A stretch of DNA of 64,000 nt from an uncultured Prevotella sp. (GTDB lineage Bacteria; Bacteroidota; Bacteroidia; Bacteroidales; Bacteroidaceae): NCBI GenBank assembly GCA_900314455.1, contig OMVI01000079.1, positions 1 through 64,000 on the forward strand, in the 5' to 3' direction. A program made the translations under genes and the position numbers. The notes beneath the pieces are model-generated. The model was given only the letters and a program-made list of their open reading frames with translations. It did no database searches and was not told where the DNA came from. Positions 7,936 to 15,880 of this stretch are shown one piece after another (position 1 is the first letter of the stretch; each line of letters starts with the position of its first letter).

Positions 7936-9609
7936 TCAAATCTTCTCTATCCTGAGCGTTTGGTCGCAATAGTCGACAACGGCAGGTCTGTGAGTGATGA
8001 ATATAATCGTCTTGTCGTGCTTCGTCAGTAAGTTGCCGAGAAGTTCACGCTCCGTATCGGGGTCAAGCGCCGACGTCGCCTCGTCGAAAAGCATGACGGA
8101 ACGGTCGCGGAGTAACGCACGTGCGATGCTGATGCGCTGCGCCTGTCCCTCGGAGAGTCCTCCGCCCTGCTCGGCACATTGCGTGTCAAGTCCGTCGGGC
8201 AGGTCATTGACGAAGTCGGCACATGCCATGTGCAAGGCTTCCTTCATCTCCTCGTCGGTTGCCTCAACCTTTCCAAGCCGCAGGTTCTCGCCAATAGTAC
8301 CGCTAAGAAGCGTGTTCCCCTGCGGAACATATACGAGGTTGGCACGGAGGAGAGGACTCATGACATAACTTTCTTTACTGTTATAGATTTCAACAGTGCC
8401 CTTCCTTGGATGAAGCAAGGCGAGTATCATTCTCACGAGTGTCGTCTTTCCGGCTCCCGTCTCACCAAGTATGGCTGTGCAAGAGCGTGGGGGAAAATCG
8501 AAAGTGAGGTTTTTGATAACATCGCCTTCGCCGTCATCGTATGCGTAACTTACATTCTTGAAGCGTATTCCGACAGGTGCCGCGAGCTCAATAGAATCGC
8601 CCTGCTCCTCAAGTGGGTCTTCCTCGAGTTCCATCAAGCGTTCGGCAGCCGTGAAGACGCTTACGAACGCCGGCACAAGGCGCGTCAGCTGGCGTGCAGG
8701 ACCTTGAATGCGGTTGACGAGTTGCAGATAAGCTGTCATCTGTCCGAATGTCAACAGATGCTTGGACATCTGCACTGCCGCCCACAGAAATGCTACAAGG
8801 TAACCGAATGCGAAACCGAAGTTGAGCACAAGGTTGCTGAATACCGAGAACATCGTGCGCTTAACGACTTTGTGACGAAGTACGCTCTGTGTGCCTTCGA
8901 GCTTGTTTACCGCGTCCTCGTCGCTTTCCAAGGTCTTGATAAGCATGCGGTGCTGCACCGTTTCTTGCAGAACACTCTGCACTTTGGAGTCCTGGTCGCG
9001 CACCTCACGTGTCAGTTTGCGCATCTGCCTGACGTAAACCTTACTGACGATGACGAACAACGGTATCATGAACGTTATGATAAGCGCAAGCCGCCAGTCC
9101 ATTGAACAAAGGTAAACGAACGCTCCGATGAACATGGCGAGCGTAGAAAGCGAACTTGGAATTGTCTGGGTGAGGAACGTAACGACGTTGCTGACATCTA
9201 TTTCGAGACGGTTCAGAACGTCACCAGAGTGCCGCGACTCCTTGCCACGCCACTCGGCATGAAGCAATCGGTCGAGTATGCGCTGCTGCATGCGGTTTTG
9301 TGCCTTGATACCGAGCAGGTTCTGCACCCATATACTCGAAATGTTGAGGGCGAAGTCGCAAAGTATGAGCCCGCCCATGAGCCCCACTGCCGCGAAGATG
9401 TTGCCCTCTACGGCATGCGATGCTACGTCAATGGCATGCTGGACAGCCCATACTGACGCAAGCGAGACGACCACCGACAGCAAGCCAATCACTGCATTGA
9501 GGACTGCCTGAAGCCTGTTGCCACGCCAAGCACGCCACAACCAGCGGAAAATCTCACCGGCAGTGTACTTCGTATCGGGCACTTTCAGCCATTCCTTTAT
9601 GTAGTCCAT
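7936..9609 (-). CDS. ABC exporter half-transporter (permease plus ATPase)
   Basis: A 557-residue fusion of a type IV exporter membrane domain (about residues 1-315, with predicted membrane segments near LLSVVVSLASVWAV, VGLMGGLILCDFAL, TLAMFIGAFVYLCSM, LALIITFMIPLFVIV) and a nucleotide-binding domain (about 335-557). Walker A is GETGAGKTT (near residue 388), the signature is LSEGQAQRIS in place of the canonical LSGGQ (near 486), and Walker B is VMLFDEATSALD (near 507). It would work as a homodimer or with an unlinked partner in the inner membrane. Only 5 bp separate it from nadK upstream, so the two are co-transcribed. The substrate cannot be inferred; the family includes lipid, peptide and drug exporters. 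Confidence 0.88.
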   Translation of the reverse strand: MDYIKEWLKVPDTKYTAGEIFRWLWRAWRGNRLQAVLNAVIGLLSVVVSLASVWAVQHAIDVASHAVEGNIFAAVGLMGGLILCDFALNISSIWVQNLLGIKAQNRMQQRILDRLLHAEWRGKESRHSGDVLNRLEIDVSNVVTFLTQTIPSSLSTLAMFIGAFVYLCSMDWRLALIITFMIPLFVIVSKVYVRQMRKLTREVRDQDSKVQSVLQETVQHRMLIKTLESDEDAVNKLEGTQSVLRHKVVKRTMFSVFSNLVLNFGFAFGYLVAFLWAAVQMSKHLLTFGQMTAYLQLVNRIQGPARQLTRLVPAFVSVFTAAERLMELEEDPLEEQGDSIELAAPVGIRFKNVSYAYDDGEGDVIKNLTFDFPPRSCTAILGETGAGKTTLVRMILALLHPRKGTVEIYNSKESYVMSPLLRANLVYVPQGNTLLSGTIGENLRLGKVEATDEEMKEALHMACADFVNDLPDGLDTQCAEQGGGLSEGQAQRISIARALLRDRSVMLFDEATSALDPDTERELLGNLLTKHDKTIIFITHRPAVVDYCDQTLRIEKI

Positions 9610-9614
9610 CTATC

Positions 9615-10502
9615 TTATTTGGTATTGGTCGCACCCCAGCTCATCTTCTCGCGCAGGTTCTTAAGGTACTGCTTGCCAAGGCGTTTGAGTATATGAATCG
9701 TGAAAGGAGCCTTCCTTATAGTAACGATTGTGCCCTCGTGAAGTTTCTCCGAGCGTCCGTCAATAGCTATAAGGAAGTTGTGCGAGCGACTGCACACTTC
9801 GAGTTCTATTTCCTTATCATCTCCGATGACTATCGGACGTGCGCTGAGCGAATGCGGGGCAACGGGAGTCAGGCACAGAACGTCTGTCGACGGAGCGATG
9901 ATAGGTCCTCCGTTCGAGAGAGAATAAGCAGTACTGCCCGTCGGAGTGGACACGATTAATCCGTCGGCCTTGTACGTTGTGAGATACTCTCCGCCAATAG
10001 TCGTGCGCACGGAAATCATCGATGCCATGTCACGCTTCAGCACCGCCACCTCGTTCAACGCATAAGGGCAACCGGAAATCTCTCCGTCGGAGACGACAGC
10101 CTCGACGACTGAGCGCTCAACGAAACGGTATTCGCCACGGTAGATAGCGTCAATGGTGTCGCCTGCCTCGTCGGGCGCAATGTCGGCGAGGAACCCCAGA
10201 TGTCCAAGGTTTATGCCAACGATAGGAATTCCCTTCACTCCGACACGGCTTGCAGCACGCAGGAAGGTACCGTCACCACCCATTGAGATGGCGTAGTCGG
10301 CACTGAAGTCGGACCCGTCGAACACGCCACAGCTGTCGATGTCGGCCATACCGGTACCGAAGAGGTAGTCGTAGTACTGGCGGTCGATGACGACTTCAGC
10401 GCCATGACGTTTCAAAGCTGCCAGCACATCCTTAACGACGCACAGTCCGTGGGAAGAATATTCATTGCCGAAAATGGCAAACTGTAACTTATCCGAGTTC
10501 AT
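9615..10502 (-). CDS. nadK: NAD kinase
   Basis: A 295-residue cytoplasmic enzyme that phosphorylates NAD to NADP. The GGDGT motif is at 75-79, with Asp 77 as the catalytic acid. It is followed by the family motifs GINLGHLGFLADI and, later, TPTGSTAYSLSNGGPI. Length and motif order are normal for bacterial NadK. It heads a two-gene operon with the ABC exporter, driven by a clear promoter at 10589-10619. Confidence 0.95.
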   Translation of the reverse strand: MNSDKLQFAIFGNEYSSHGLCVVKDVLAALKRHGAEVVIDRQYYDYLFGTGMADIDSCGVFDGSDFSADYAISMGGDGTFLRAASRVGVKGIPIVGINLGHLGFLADIAPDEAGDTIDAIYRGEYRFVERSVVEAVVSDGEISGCPYALNEVAVLKRDMASMISVRTTIGGEYLTTYKADGLIVSTPTGSTAYSLSNGGPIIAPSTDVLCLTPVAPHSLSARPIVIGDDKEIELEVCSRSHNFLIAIDGRSEKLHEGTIVTIRKAPFTIHILKRLGKQYLKNLREKMSWGATNTK

Positions 10503-10562
10503 TTCTCCGTGCTATTTAATAATCTTTTTTACTCAAAATGACAGAATATAAACTATTTTCCG

Positions 10563-10570
10563 TATCTTTG
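10563..10570 (+). promoter_or_regulatory. Minus-7 box for the DJ-1/ispD/recG operon
   Basis: TAtcTTTG matches the Bacteroidetes minus-7 element. No good TTTG lies 19 bp upstream. It overlaps the leader transcribed in the other direction from the nadK promoter. Confidence 0.4.
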
Positions 10571-10588
10571 CGAATGAAATGATTTGTG

Positions 10589-10619
10589 CAAAATTAATGC
10601 AAATAAAGGACAATACAAA
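10589..10619 (-). promoter_or_regulatory. Promoter of the nadK-ABC operon
   Basis: On the minus strand TTTG (10616-10619), a 19-bp spacer and TAatTTTG (10589-10596). Transcription would start near 10582, about 80 nt before nadK. Confidence 0.65.
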
Positions 10620-10639
10620 ATAAAAGGAATAAAAATAAT

Positions 10640-11209
10640 ATGGCAAAAGTTTATGAATTCCTTGCCAACGGCTTCGAAGAGATAGAAGGACTGGCACCGG
10701 TTGACATCCTCCGCCGTGGCGGATTGGACGTCAAGACCGTAAGCGTAACAGGCTCGCTGAGAGTTCAGACGTCGCATGGCATTACTATACAGGCTGATAT
10801 GACATTTGAAGGCGGCGACTTCTCTGACGCCGATTTGTTGATGATACCTGGCGGAATGCCGGGCAGTACCAACCTCAACGCCCACGACGGAGTGCGCCAC
10901 GCCATGCGCAGACAGTACGAAAGCGGTAAGCTCGTGGCAGCTATCTGCGCCGCACCGATGGTATTCGGCTCTATCGGAATACTGAACGGAAAGCGCGCTA
11001 CATGCTCGCCGGGCTTCCAGAAATACTTGACGGGCGCTGAATACACGGGCGAACTGTACACCGTTGACGGCAATGTCATAACCGGAGAAGGCCCTTGTGC
11101 AACGCTACCGTATGCCTATAAGATTCTGTCAATGTTCGTTGGCGAAGAGAAGGCGAAAGCTTTGCAGACAAAGATGCAGTACACTCACTTAATGGAATCA
11201 CGCAAATGA
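10640..11209 (+). CDS. DJ-1/PfpI-family protein (YajL/DJ-1 type)
   Basis: A 189-residue cytoplasmic protein of the DJ-1/PfpI superfamily. The reactive cysteine is Cys 103 in the nucleophile elbow (VAAICAAP), and the conserved glutamate that lowers its pKa is Glu 16 in FEEIE. Members act as glyoxalase-like, deglycase-disputed or redox-stress proteins; the exact activity is not settled for the family. It overlaps ispD by 4 bp (ATGA), so it is translationally coupled to ispD and recG. Confidence 0.88.
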   Translation: MAKVYEFLANGFEEIEGLAPVDILRRGGLDVKTVSVTGSLRVQTSHGITIQADMTFEGGDFSDADLLMIPGGMPGSTNLNAHDGVRHAMRRQYESGKLVAAICAAPMVFGSIGILNGKRATCSPGFQKYLTGAEYTGELYTVDGNVITGEGPCATLPYAYKILSMFVGEEKAKALQTKMQYTHLMESRK

Positions 11210-11883
11210 GCAATTATATGATTGTCGTTGCCGGCGGAAAAGGCACGCGGATGGGCTCGGATATACCAAAGCAGTTCATGCTTCTCGACGGCAAACCCAT
11301 TCTGATGCACACCCTTGAGCAACTTCATAAGGCTGAGTCCGACATGAAACTTATCGTCGTCCTGCCAAAGGAACAGCAGGATTACTGGCGTGAACTGTGT
11401 CAAAAATACGATTTCAGCATTGAGCATCAGGTTGCTGACGGTGGCAAGACGCGTTTCGAATCGTCCCGCAACGGACTCGCCATGATACCCGACGAGGAGG
11501 AAGGTCTCGTAGGTTTCCACGACGGCGTGCGTCCGTTCGTGTCGGCAGAAACCGTCCGCCGCTGTATCGAGGCAGCCGAAGAGGACTATGCCGCTATACC
11601 TGTGATGCCCGTTACGAGTACTCTTCGCTTCATAGACCCGCGCGGTGGCGGCAGCAACGTTGACCGCAGCATGTTCCGTGAGGTACAAACGCCGCAGATA
11701 TTCGACATCAATCTCGCACGGCAGGCTTTCAGTCAGCCTTACAGAGAGCAGTTTACCGACGACGCCAGTGTAGTTGAAAGCCTCGGATGCCACGTCTCCA
11801 TCGTCGACGGAAACCGTGAAAACATAAAGATAACCACACCATTCGACCTCATAATAGCGAAGGCAATGGTCGAGAAAGAATGA
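11206..11883 (+). CDS. ispD: 2-C-methyl-D-erythritol 4-phosphate cytidylyltransferase
   Basis: A 225-residue enzyme of the MEP isoprenoid pathway, transferring CMP from CTP to methylerythritol phosphate. The N-terminal nucleotide-binding loop is VVAGGKGTRMGSDIPKQF (about 7-24). FHDGVRPFVS corresponds to the IspD family motif, and the substrate-binding region FREVQTPQIF is present. The start overlaps the DJ-1 gene by 4 bp and the stop overlaps recG by 4 bp. The next-step enzyme IspF is encoded at 21605-22117, outside this operon. Confidence 0.95.
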   Translation: MSNYMIVVAGGKGTRMGSDIPKQFMLLDGKPILMHTLEQLHKAESDMKLIVVLPKEQQDYWRELCQKYDFSIEHQVADGGKTRFESSRNGLAMIPDEEEGLVGFHDGVRPFVSAETVRRCIEAAEEDYAAIPVMPVTSTLRFIDPRGGGSNVDRSMFREVQTPQIFDINLARQAFSQPYREQFTDDASVVESLGCHVSIVDGNRENIKITTPFDLIIAKAMVEKE

Positions 11884-13979
11884 CCGACATACTCCAACAG
11901 GACATAATGTATCTTCCGGGAGTGGGCCCGCGGCGGAAGGAAATACTAAGCAGGGAACTTGGCATAAACACCTTCGGCGACCTGCTCGAGTACTATCCAT
12001 ATAAATATGTGGACAGAAGCAAGGTCTATACCATTGCTGAGGTAACCCCGGATATGCCCTTCATACAAGTTTGCGGTGAGATATTGAGTTTCGACGAGAC
12101 AGTTCTGAGTCCACGCCGCAAGCGTCTTGTGGCACGGTTCAGCGACGGAACGGCAGTCTGCGAGCTTGTATGGTTCAACAATGTGAAGTATGTCAAGAGC
12201 AGTCTGGCGCCCCGTAAGCGTTACGTATTGTTCGGAAAGCCCAGCGTTTTCAACGGTCGCATACAGTTTTCGCACCCCGAAATGGACGAGGCGGATAAGA
12301 TAGAGCTCAACGAAATGGGCATGCAGCCGTACTATTCCACTACGGAGAAGATGAAGAAGGCTGGGCTTACGTCACGCACAATGGAAAAACTGACAAAGAC
12401 GTTGCTCTCGAAGTTGGTCACTCCGCTGCGCGAAACGCTGCCCGGCTTCATCACCAAGCGTCTGCGTCTGATGAGCCGTGACGACGCGATGCGCAAGATT
12501 CACTACCCCAAGACTATCGAAGACTCGACCCGTGCGAGCTTCCGTCTGAAGTTCGAGGAGCTCTTTTACGTCCAGCTTAACATCCTTCGGTACGCCAGCG
12601 ACCATCGCCGCAAGTACCGCGGCTATGTGTTCAAGCATGTCGGGGCACAGTTCAACTGGTTCTACAGCCACAATATGCCGTTTGAACTTACAGGAGCGCA
12701 GAAACGAGTCATGCATGAGATACGTGCGGATATGTGTTCGGGACGTCAGATGAACCGTCTGCTGCAGGGCGACGTAGGCTCCGGCAAGACGCTCGTGGCG
12801 CTCATGTCAATGCTGATAGCTATCGACAACGGCTATCAGGCTTGCATCATGGCACCAACGGAAATACTCGCCGAGCAGCACCTACAGACTATCCGTGACT
12901 TCCTCAAAGGAATGCACATCCGTGTGGAATTGCTCACGGGCATCGTCAAGGGGAAGCGCCGCAAGGCTGTCCTCGAAGGTCTCATATCGGGGGACATCAA
13001 CATTCTCGTCGGCACACACGCCATAATCGAAGACAATGTGCAGTTCCGCAGCCTCGGACTTGCCGTCATTGACGAGCAGCATCGCTTCGGAGTGGCTCAG
13101 CGCGCACGCCTTTGGACGAAGAGCAAGAACCCTCCTCACATTCTCGTAATGACCGCCACGCCTATCCCCCGCACGCTTGCCATGACCATATACGGCGACC
13201 TTGACGTCAGTGTTATCGACGAACTGCCACCCGGCCGCAAGCCTATCGTCACCATACACAAGTACGACGACCAGATGACGAGTCTCTATCAGGGCATACG
13301 AAACCAAATCCACAAAGGCAGGCAGGTCTATATCGTGTATCCGCTTATAAAGGATAGCGAGAAGATAGACCTTAAGAACCTCGAAGAAGGCTATGAGGGA
13401 CTGCTGCAAGTGTTCCCGGAATTCAAGCTCAGCAAGATACACGGGAAGATGAAGGACAAGGAGAAGGAAGCCGAGATGGAGAAGTTTGTCAAGGGCGAGA
13501 CGCAGATTCTCGTTGCCACAACGGTGATTGAGGTGGGTGTCAACGTCCCCAACGCCTCCGTGATGGTTATCCTCGATGCCCAGCGTTTCGGTCTCAGTCA
13601 GCTCCACCAGCTTCGCGGACGTGTCGGTCGTGGTGCCGACCAGAGCTTCTGTATCCTTGTAACGACGCGGAAACTGACCAAGGAAACGAGTCGCCGCATA
13701 GATATAATGTGTGACACCAACGATGGTTTCCAGATTGCGGAGGCCGACCTCAAGCTTCGTGGACCAGGCGATTTGGAGGGCACACAGCAAAGTGGAATAG
13801 CCTTCGACTTGAAGATTGCCGACATCGCCCGCGACGGACAAATCGTCCAGTTGGCACGCGATGAGGCTCAAAAAATCATTGACGACGACCCGACGTGTTC
13901 GTCCACAACCTACCAAATGTTGTGGGACAGACTCTCGGAGTTAAGGAACGTTAATATAAATTGGGCAGCAATTTCTTGA
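11880..13979 (+). CDS. recG: ATP-dependent DNA helicase RecG
   Basis: A 699-residue branch-migrating helicase for stalled forks and Holliday junctions. Helix-hairpin-helix-like and wedge/OB regions lie at about 1-180. The helicase domain has Walker A GDVGSGKT (about 297-304), the DEQHR box (about 397-401), TATPIPRTLA, and in the second RecA fold ATTVIEVGVNVPNA and QLRGRVGRG. The C-terminal region is complete (LRGPGDLEGTQQSG). Its start overlaps ispD by 4 bp, so it ends a three-gene operon. Confidence 0.96.
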   Translation: MTDILQQDIMYLPGVGPRRKEILSRELGINTFGDLLEYYPYKYVDRSKVYTIAEVTPDMPFIQVCGEILSFDETVLSPRRKRLVARFSDGTAVCELVWFNNVKYVKSSLAPRKRYVLFGKPSVFNGRIQFSHPEMDEADKIELNEMGMQPYYSTTEKMKKAGLTSRTMEKLTKTLLSKLVTPLRETLPGFITKRLRLMSRDDAMRKIHYPKTIEDSTRASFRLKFEELFYVQLNILRYASDHRRKYRGYVFKHVGAQFNWFYSHNMPFELTGAQKRVMHEIRADMCSGRQMNRLLQGDVGSGKTLVALMSMLIAIDNGYQACIMAPTEILAEQHLQTIRDFLKGMHIRVELLTGIVKGKRRKAVLEGLISGDINILVGTHAIIEDNVQFRSLGLAVIDEQHRFGVAQRARLWTKSKNPPHILVMTATPIPRTLAMTIYGDLDVSVIDELPPGRKPIVTIHKYDDQMTSLYQGIRNQIHKGRQVYIVYPLIKDSEKIDLKNLEEGYEGLLQVFPEFKLSKIHGKMKDKEKEAEMEKFVKGETQILVATTVIEVGVNVPNASVMVILDAQRFGLSQLHQLRGRVGRGADQSFCILVTTRKLTKETSRRIDIMCDTNDGFQIAEADLKLRGPGDLEGTQQSGIAFDLKIADIARDGQIVQLARDEAQKIIDDDPTCSSTTYQMLWDRLSELRNVNINWAAIS

Positions 13980-14025
13980 CATAAAGCAATTCAAAACCAC
14001 CTGAAACTATTATTCCCAAAGGTAT

Positions 14026-14055
14026 CACAATTGAAATTAAAGCTTTCCAATTGTG
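14026..14055. repeat. Short stem-loop after recG
   Basis: cacaattg (14026-14033) pairs with caattgtg (14048-14055). A terminator role for recG is possible, but there is no clear T tract. The rest of the 261-bp gap up to 14240 holds the minus-7 box at 14109. Confidence 0.35.
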
Positions 14056-14108
14056 TTAAATCTACAATAAAAACTGTTAACCGCGTAACGATTTTGTAAT
14101 TTTATTAG

Positions 14109-14116
14109 TAACTTTG
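14109..14116 (+). promoter_or_regulatory. Minus-7 box of the M23 peptidase gene
   Basis: TAacTTTG matches the Bacteroidetes minus-7 element. The minus-33 region lacks a good TTTG at the standard spacing. The leader would be about 118 nt. Confidence 0.45.
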
Positions 14117-14240
14117 CGATGTCCAAATAACAAATGGTGGTCTTTTGTATTGCTCAACATCTGTTCTTTGGCATTGTAGAGACAACGTCGTTGTCGTTGT
14201 CAACGCAACCAAAACATACTAGTTTTTAAATAAGACAATT

Positions 14241-15236
14241 ATGATAGGAAAGAAAATAAGAACCCTTGTTGTAGCATCATTAGCGGCGTTTGCTGTCATT
14301 CCGGCATCAGCCCAGGACCTTCTGGCGCGCCAGGCACCTGTCGACCGACGTAGTGCGGCTGCCGATACCATCGTTTTCGAGAACCTTCGCCACCGCGAGG
14401 ATATGGCAAATCCAGCTTCAGACCTTTATCCTACATGGGACAACCGCTATGCACATAAGGTTACAGCAATGCCGGACGAATATCGCATTGACCTTCGCGG
14501 GTTCTGCATGCCTACTCCTAGTCGTGTCATCACAAGCAACTACGGACGCCGTTGGGGTCGTTGGCACCGTGGACTTGACATCAAAGTCTACATCGGCGAT
14601 ACTATCCGCGCTGCTTTCTCAGGCAAGGTTCGTGTCGTAAGGTACGAGGCTAGCGGCTACGGCAACTACATCGTAATCCGTCATAACAATGGTCTTGAAA
14701 CGATATATGGTCACCTCTCACGCCAGCTCGTGCGTGAAAACCAGTATGTTCGTGCAGGTCAGCCTATCGGACTTGGCGGCAACACCGGCCGTTCAACAGG
14801 TTCTCACCTTCACTTCGAGACACGTCTTTGCGGCGTTGCGCTGAACCCGGCGCTTATGTTCGACTTCCCTCACCAGGATGTAACAGGAGATTTCTACACC
14901 TATCGCGGAAGTACAATCGAGAGAGAGTCGGCCCAGGCAACCGCAGCACGTGGTAAGGCAGCAAGCCTTGGCTACTCAAAGGCTAACATACAGGGCGACG
15001 GAACAATCCACCGTGGTACAAGAACAGAGGCTCAACAAGAGCAGCCGCGTCGTCAGGCAAGAGAGAACGAGACTTCGTCGACGGGCGTTCAGATGCGTTA
15101 CTACAAGGTTGAGGGTGGTGAAACACTTGAGAGTGTAGCCGGAAAGCTGGGCGTCAGCATTGAGACGCTTTGCCGCCTGAACCACTTCGGACGCTTCACC
15201 GTTGTCCGCAAGGGACAGTTGCTGAGATATTCTTAA
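14241..15236 (+). CDS. Secreted M23 peptidoglycan endopeptidase with LysM domain
   Basis: A 331-residue exported cell-wall hydrolase. A signal peptide (about 1-25, IPASAQ) leads to an M23 LytM-type domain (about 95-210). Its zinc ligands are visible as HRGLDIKV (His and Asp near residue 109) and GSHLHFETR (second His near 189), with YGHLSRQ between. A basic, low-complexity linker (about 225-280) connects to a C-terminal LysM repeat (about 284-331, YYKVEGGETLESVAGKLGVS), which binds glycan strands. It would cut peptide cross-links during growth or division. It is monocistronic with a strong terminator. Confidence 0.92.
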   Translation: MIGKKIRTLVVASLAAFAVIPASAQDLLARQAPVDRRSAAADTIVFENLRHREDMANPASDLYPTWDNRYAHKVTAMPDEYRIDLRGFCMPTPSRVITSNYGRRWGRWHRGLDIKVYIGDTIRAAFSGKVRVVRYEASGYGNYIVIRHNNGLETIYGHLSRQLVRENQYVRAGQPIGLGGNTGRSTGSHLHFETRLCGVALNPALMFDFPHQDVTGDFYTYRGSTIERESAQATAARGKAASLGYSKANIQGDGTIHRGTRTEAQQEQPRRQARENETSSTGVQMRYYKVEGGETLESVAGKLGVSIETLCRLNHFGRFTVVRKGQLLRYS

Positions 15237-15334
15237 TCGTCAGCGACAATCAAACAGGGATGACAGGAAATAAAAATATTATATAATCAAAACTCAAACA
15301 ACCAATATTTATTTAGATTATCTGAAATAATCCA

Positions 15335-15390
15335 AACGACAAAGCCACCCACAGTATGCGATTTTACTGTAGGTGGCTTTGTCGTTTTTA
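15335..15390 (+). terminator. Terminator after the M23 peptidase gene
   Basis: A stem of about 20 bp (acgacaaagccacc..acagta with ttactgt.ggtggctttgtcgt) and a TTTTTA tail, about 100 bp after the stop. Confidence 0.88.
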
Positions 15391-15417
15391 TGATTACGTG
15401 TTTTTGTTTTTTCTTTA

Positions 15418-15593
15418 CAGTCTTGCAAGAGGTGCCGAATGAGCTCGCAAAAGGTCAGCTTTTGCAACGCGAAAGCTCATCTTTCACCGCCTAAGACCTT
15501 AGCTTTTGGAAGCCCAAAGATGCCCTTTTGCGGCGGCATTGACAATCAATTAGTTGCGGAGACGAAATCAATGCAAACCGAAAAGGAAAAATC
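15418..15593 (+). repeat. Degenerate 22-bp periodic array, eight units
   Basis: Eight consecutive 22-bp units begin at 15418, 15440, 15462, 15484, 15506, 15528, 15550 and 15572. Many share TTG at the start and a GCGAAAG-like core at about positions 8-14, with CTT or CAA at the end. The clearest are the units at 15440, 15462 and 15506. The array occupies most of the 15391-15739 gap, directly after a terminator, and reads on the same strand as the preceding gene. Related arrays are at 30542, 49627 and 61687. Confidence 0.6.
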
Positions 15594-15739
15594 CTGACAC
15601 GTCGAATTTATATCATGCAAATCCGGCAGTATCTAAAACATGTATATTATGTTAACTGACGTAATTATTTATCCTTCATATCGTTGCTTTGTTGGATGGA
15701 GCTTCGTAAACGTTTGCGTTGCTTTTTATACGCAACATG

Positions 15740-15770
15740 TTTGTACAGAAGTAAATAAAACGTATTTTTG
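15740..15770 (+). promoter_or_regulatory. Promoter of the pectate lyase operon
   Basis: TTTG (15740-15743), a 19-bp spacer and TAttTTTG (15763-15770), a full Bacteroidetes match. The start would be near 15777, giving a leader of about 104 nt. Confidence 0.7.
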
Positions 15771-15880
15771 CAAATTGAAGGCAGTCTACAGAGAATTACG
15801 GGTTGCACCCCAAAGCAAACAGATTTTAGATGTTCCCCAAAGACAAAACGACGAATATAATAAACCTACATACAAAAATC

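Noticed and set aside
8179..9105. 308-residue open frame opposite the ABC exporter
   Set aside because: Shadow of the ATPase and membrane domain; no start signals or known motifs.
9615..10639. Prophage or genomic island boundary near nadK
   Set aside because: No integrase, tRNA or direct repeat; the genes on both sides are ordinary core genes.
12882..13916. 344-residue open frame opposite recG
   Set aside because: Overlaps the conserved helicase domain of recG; no family resemblance.
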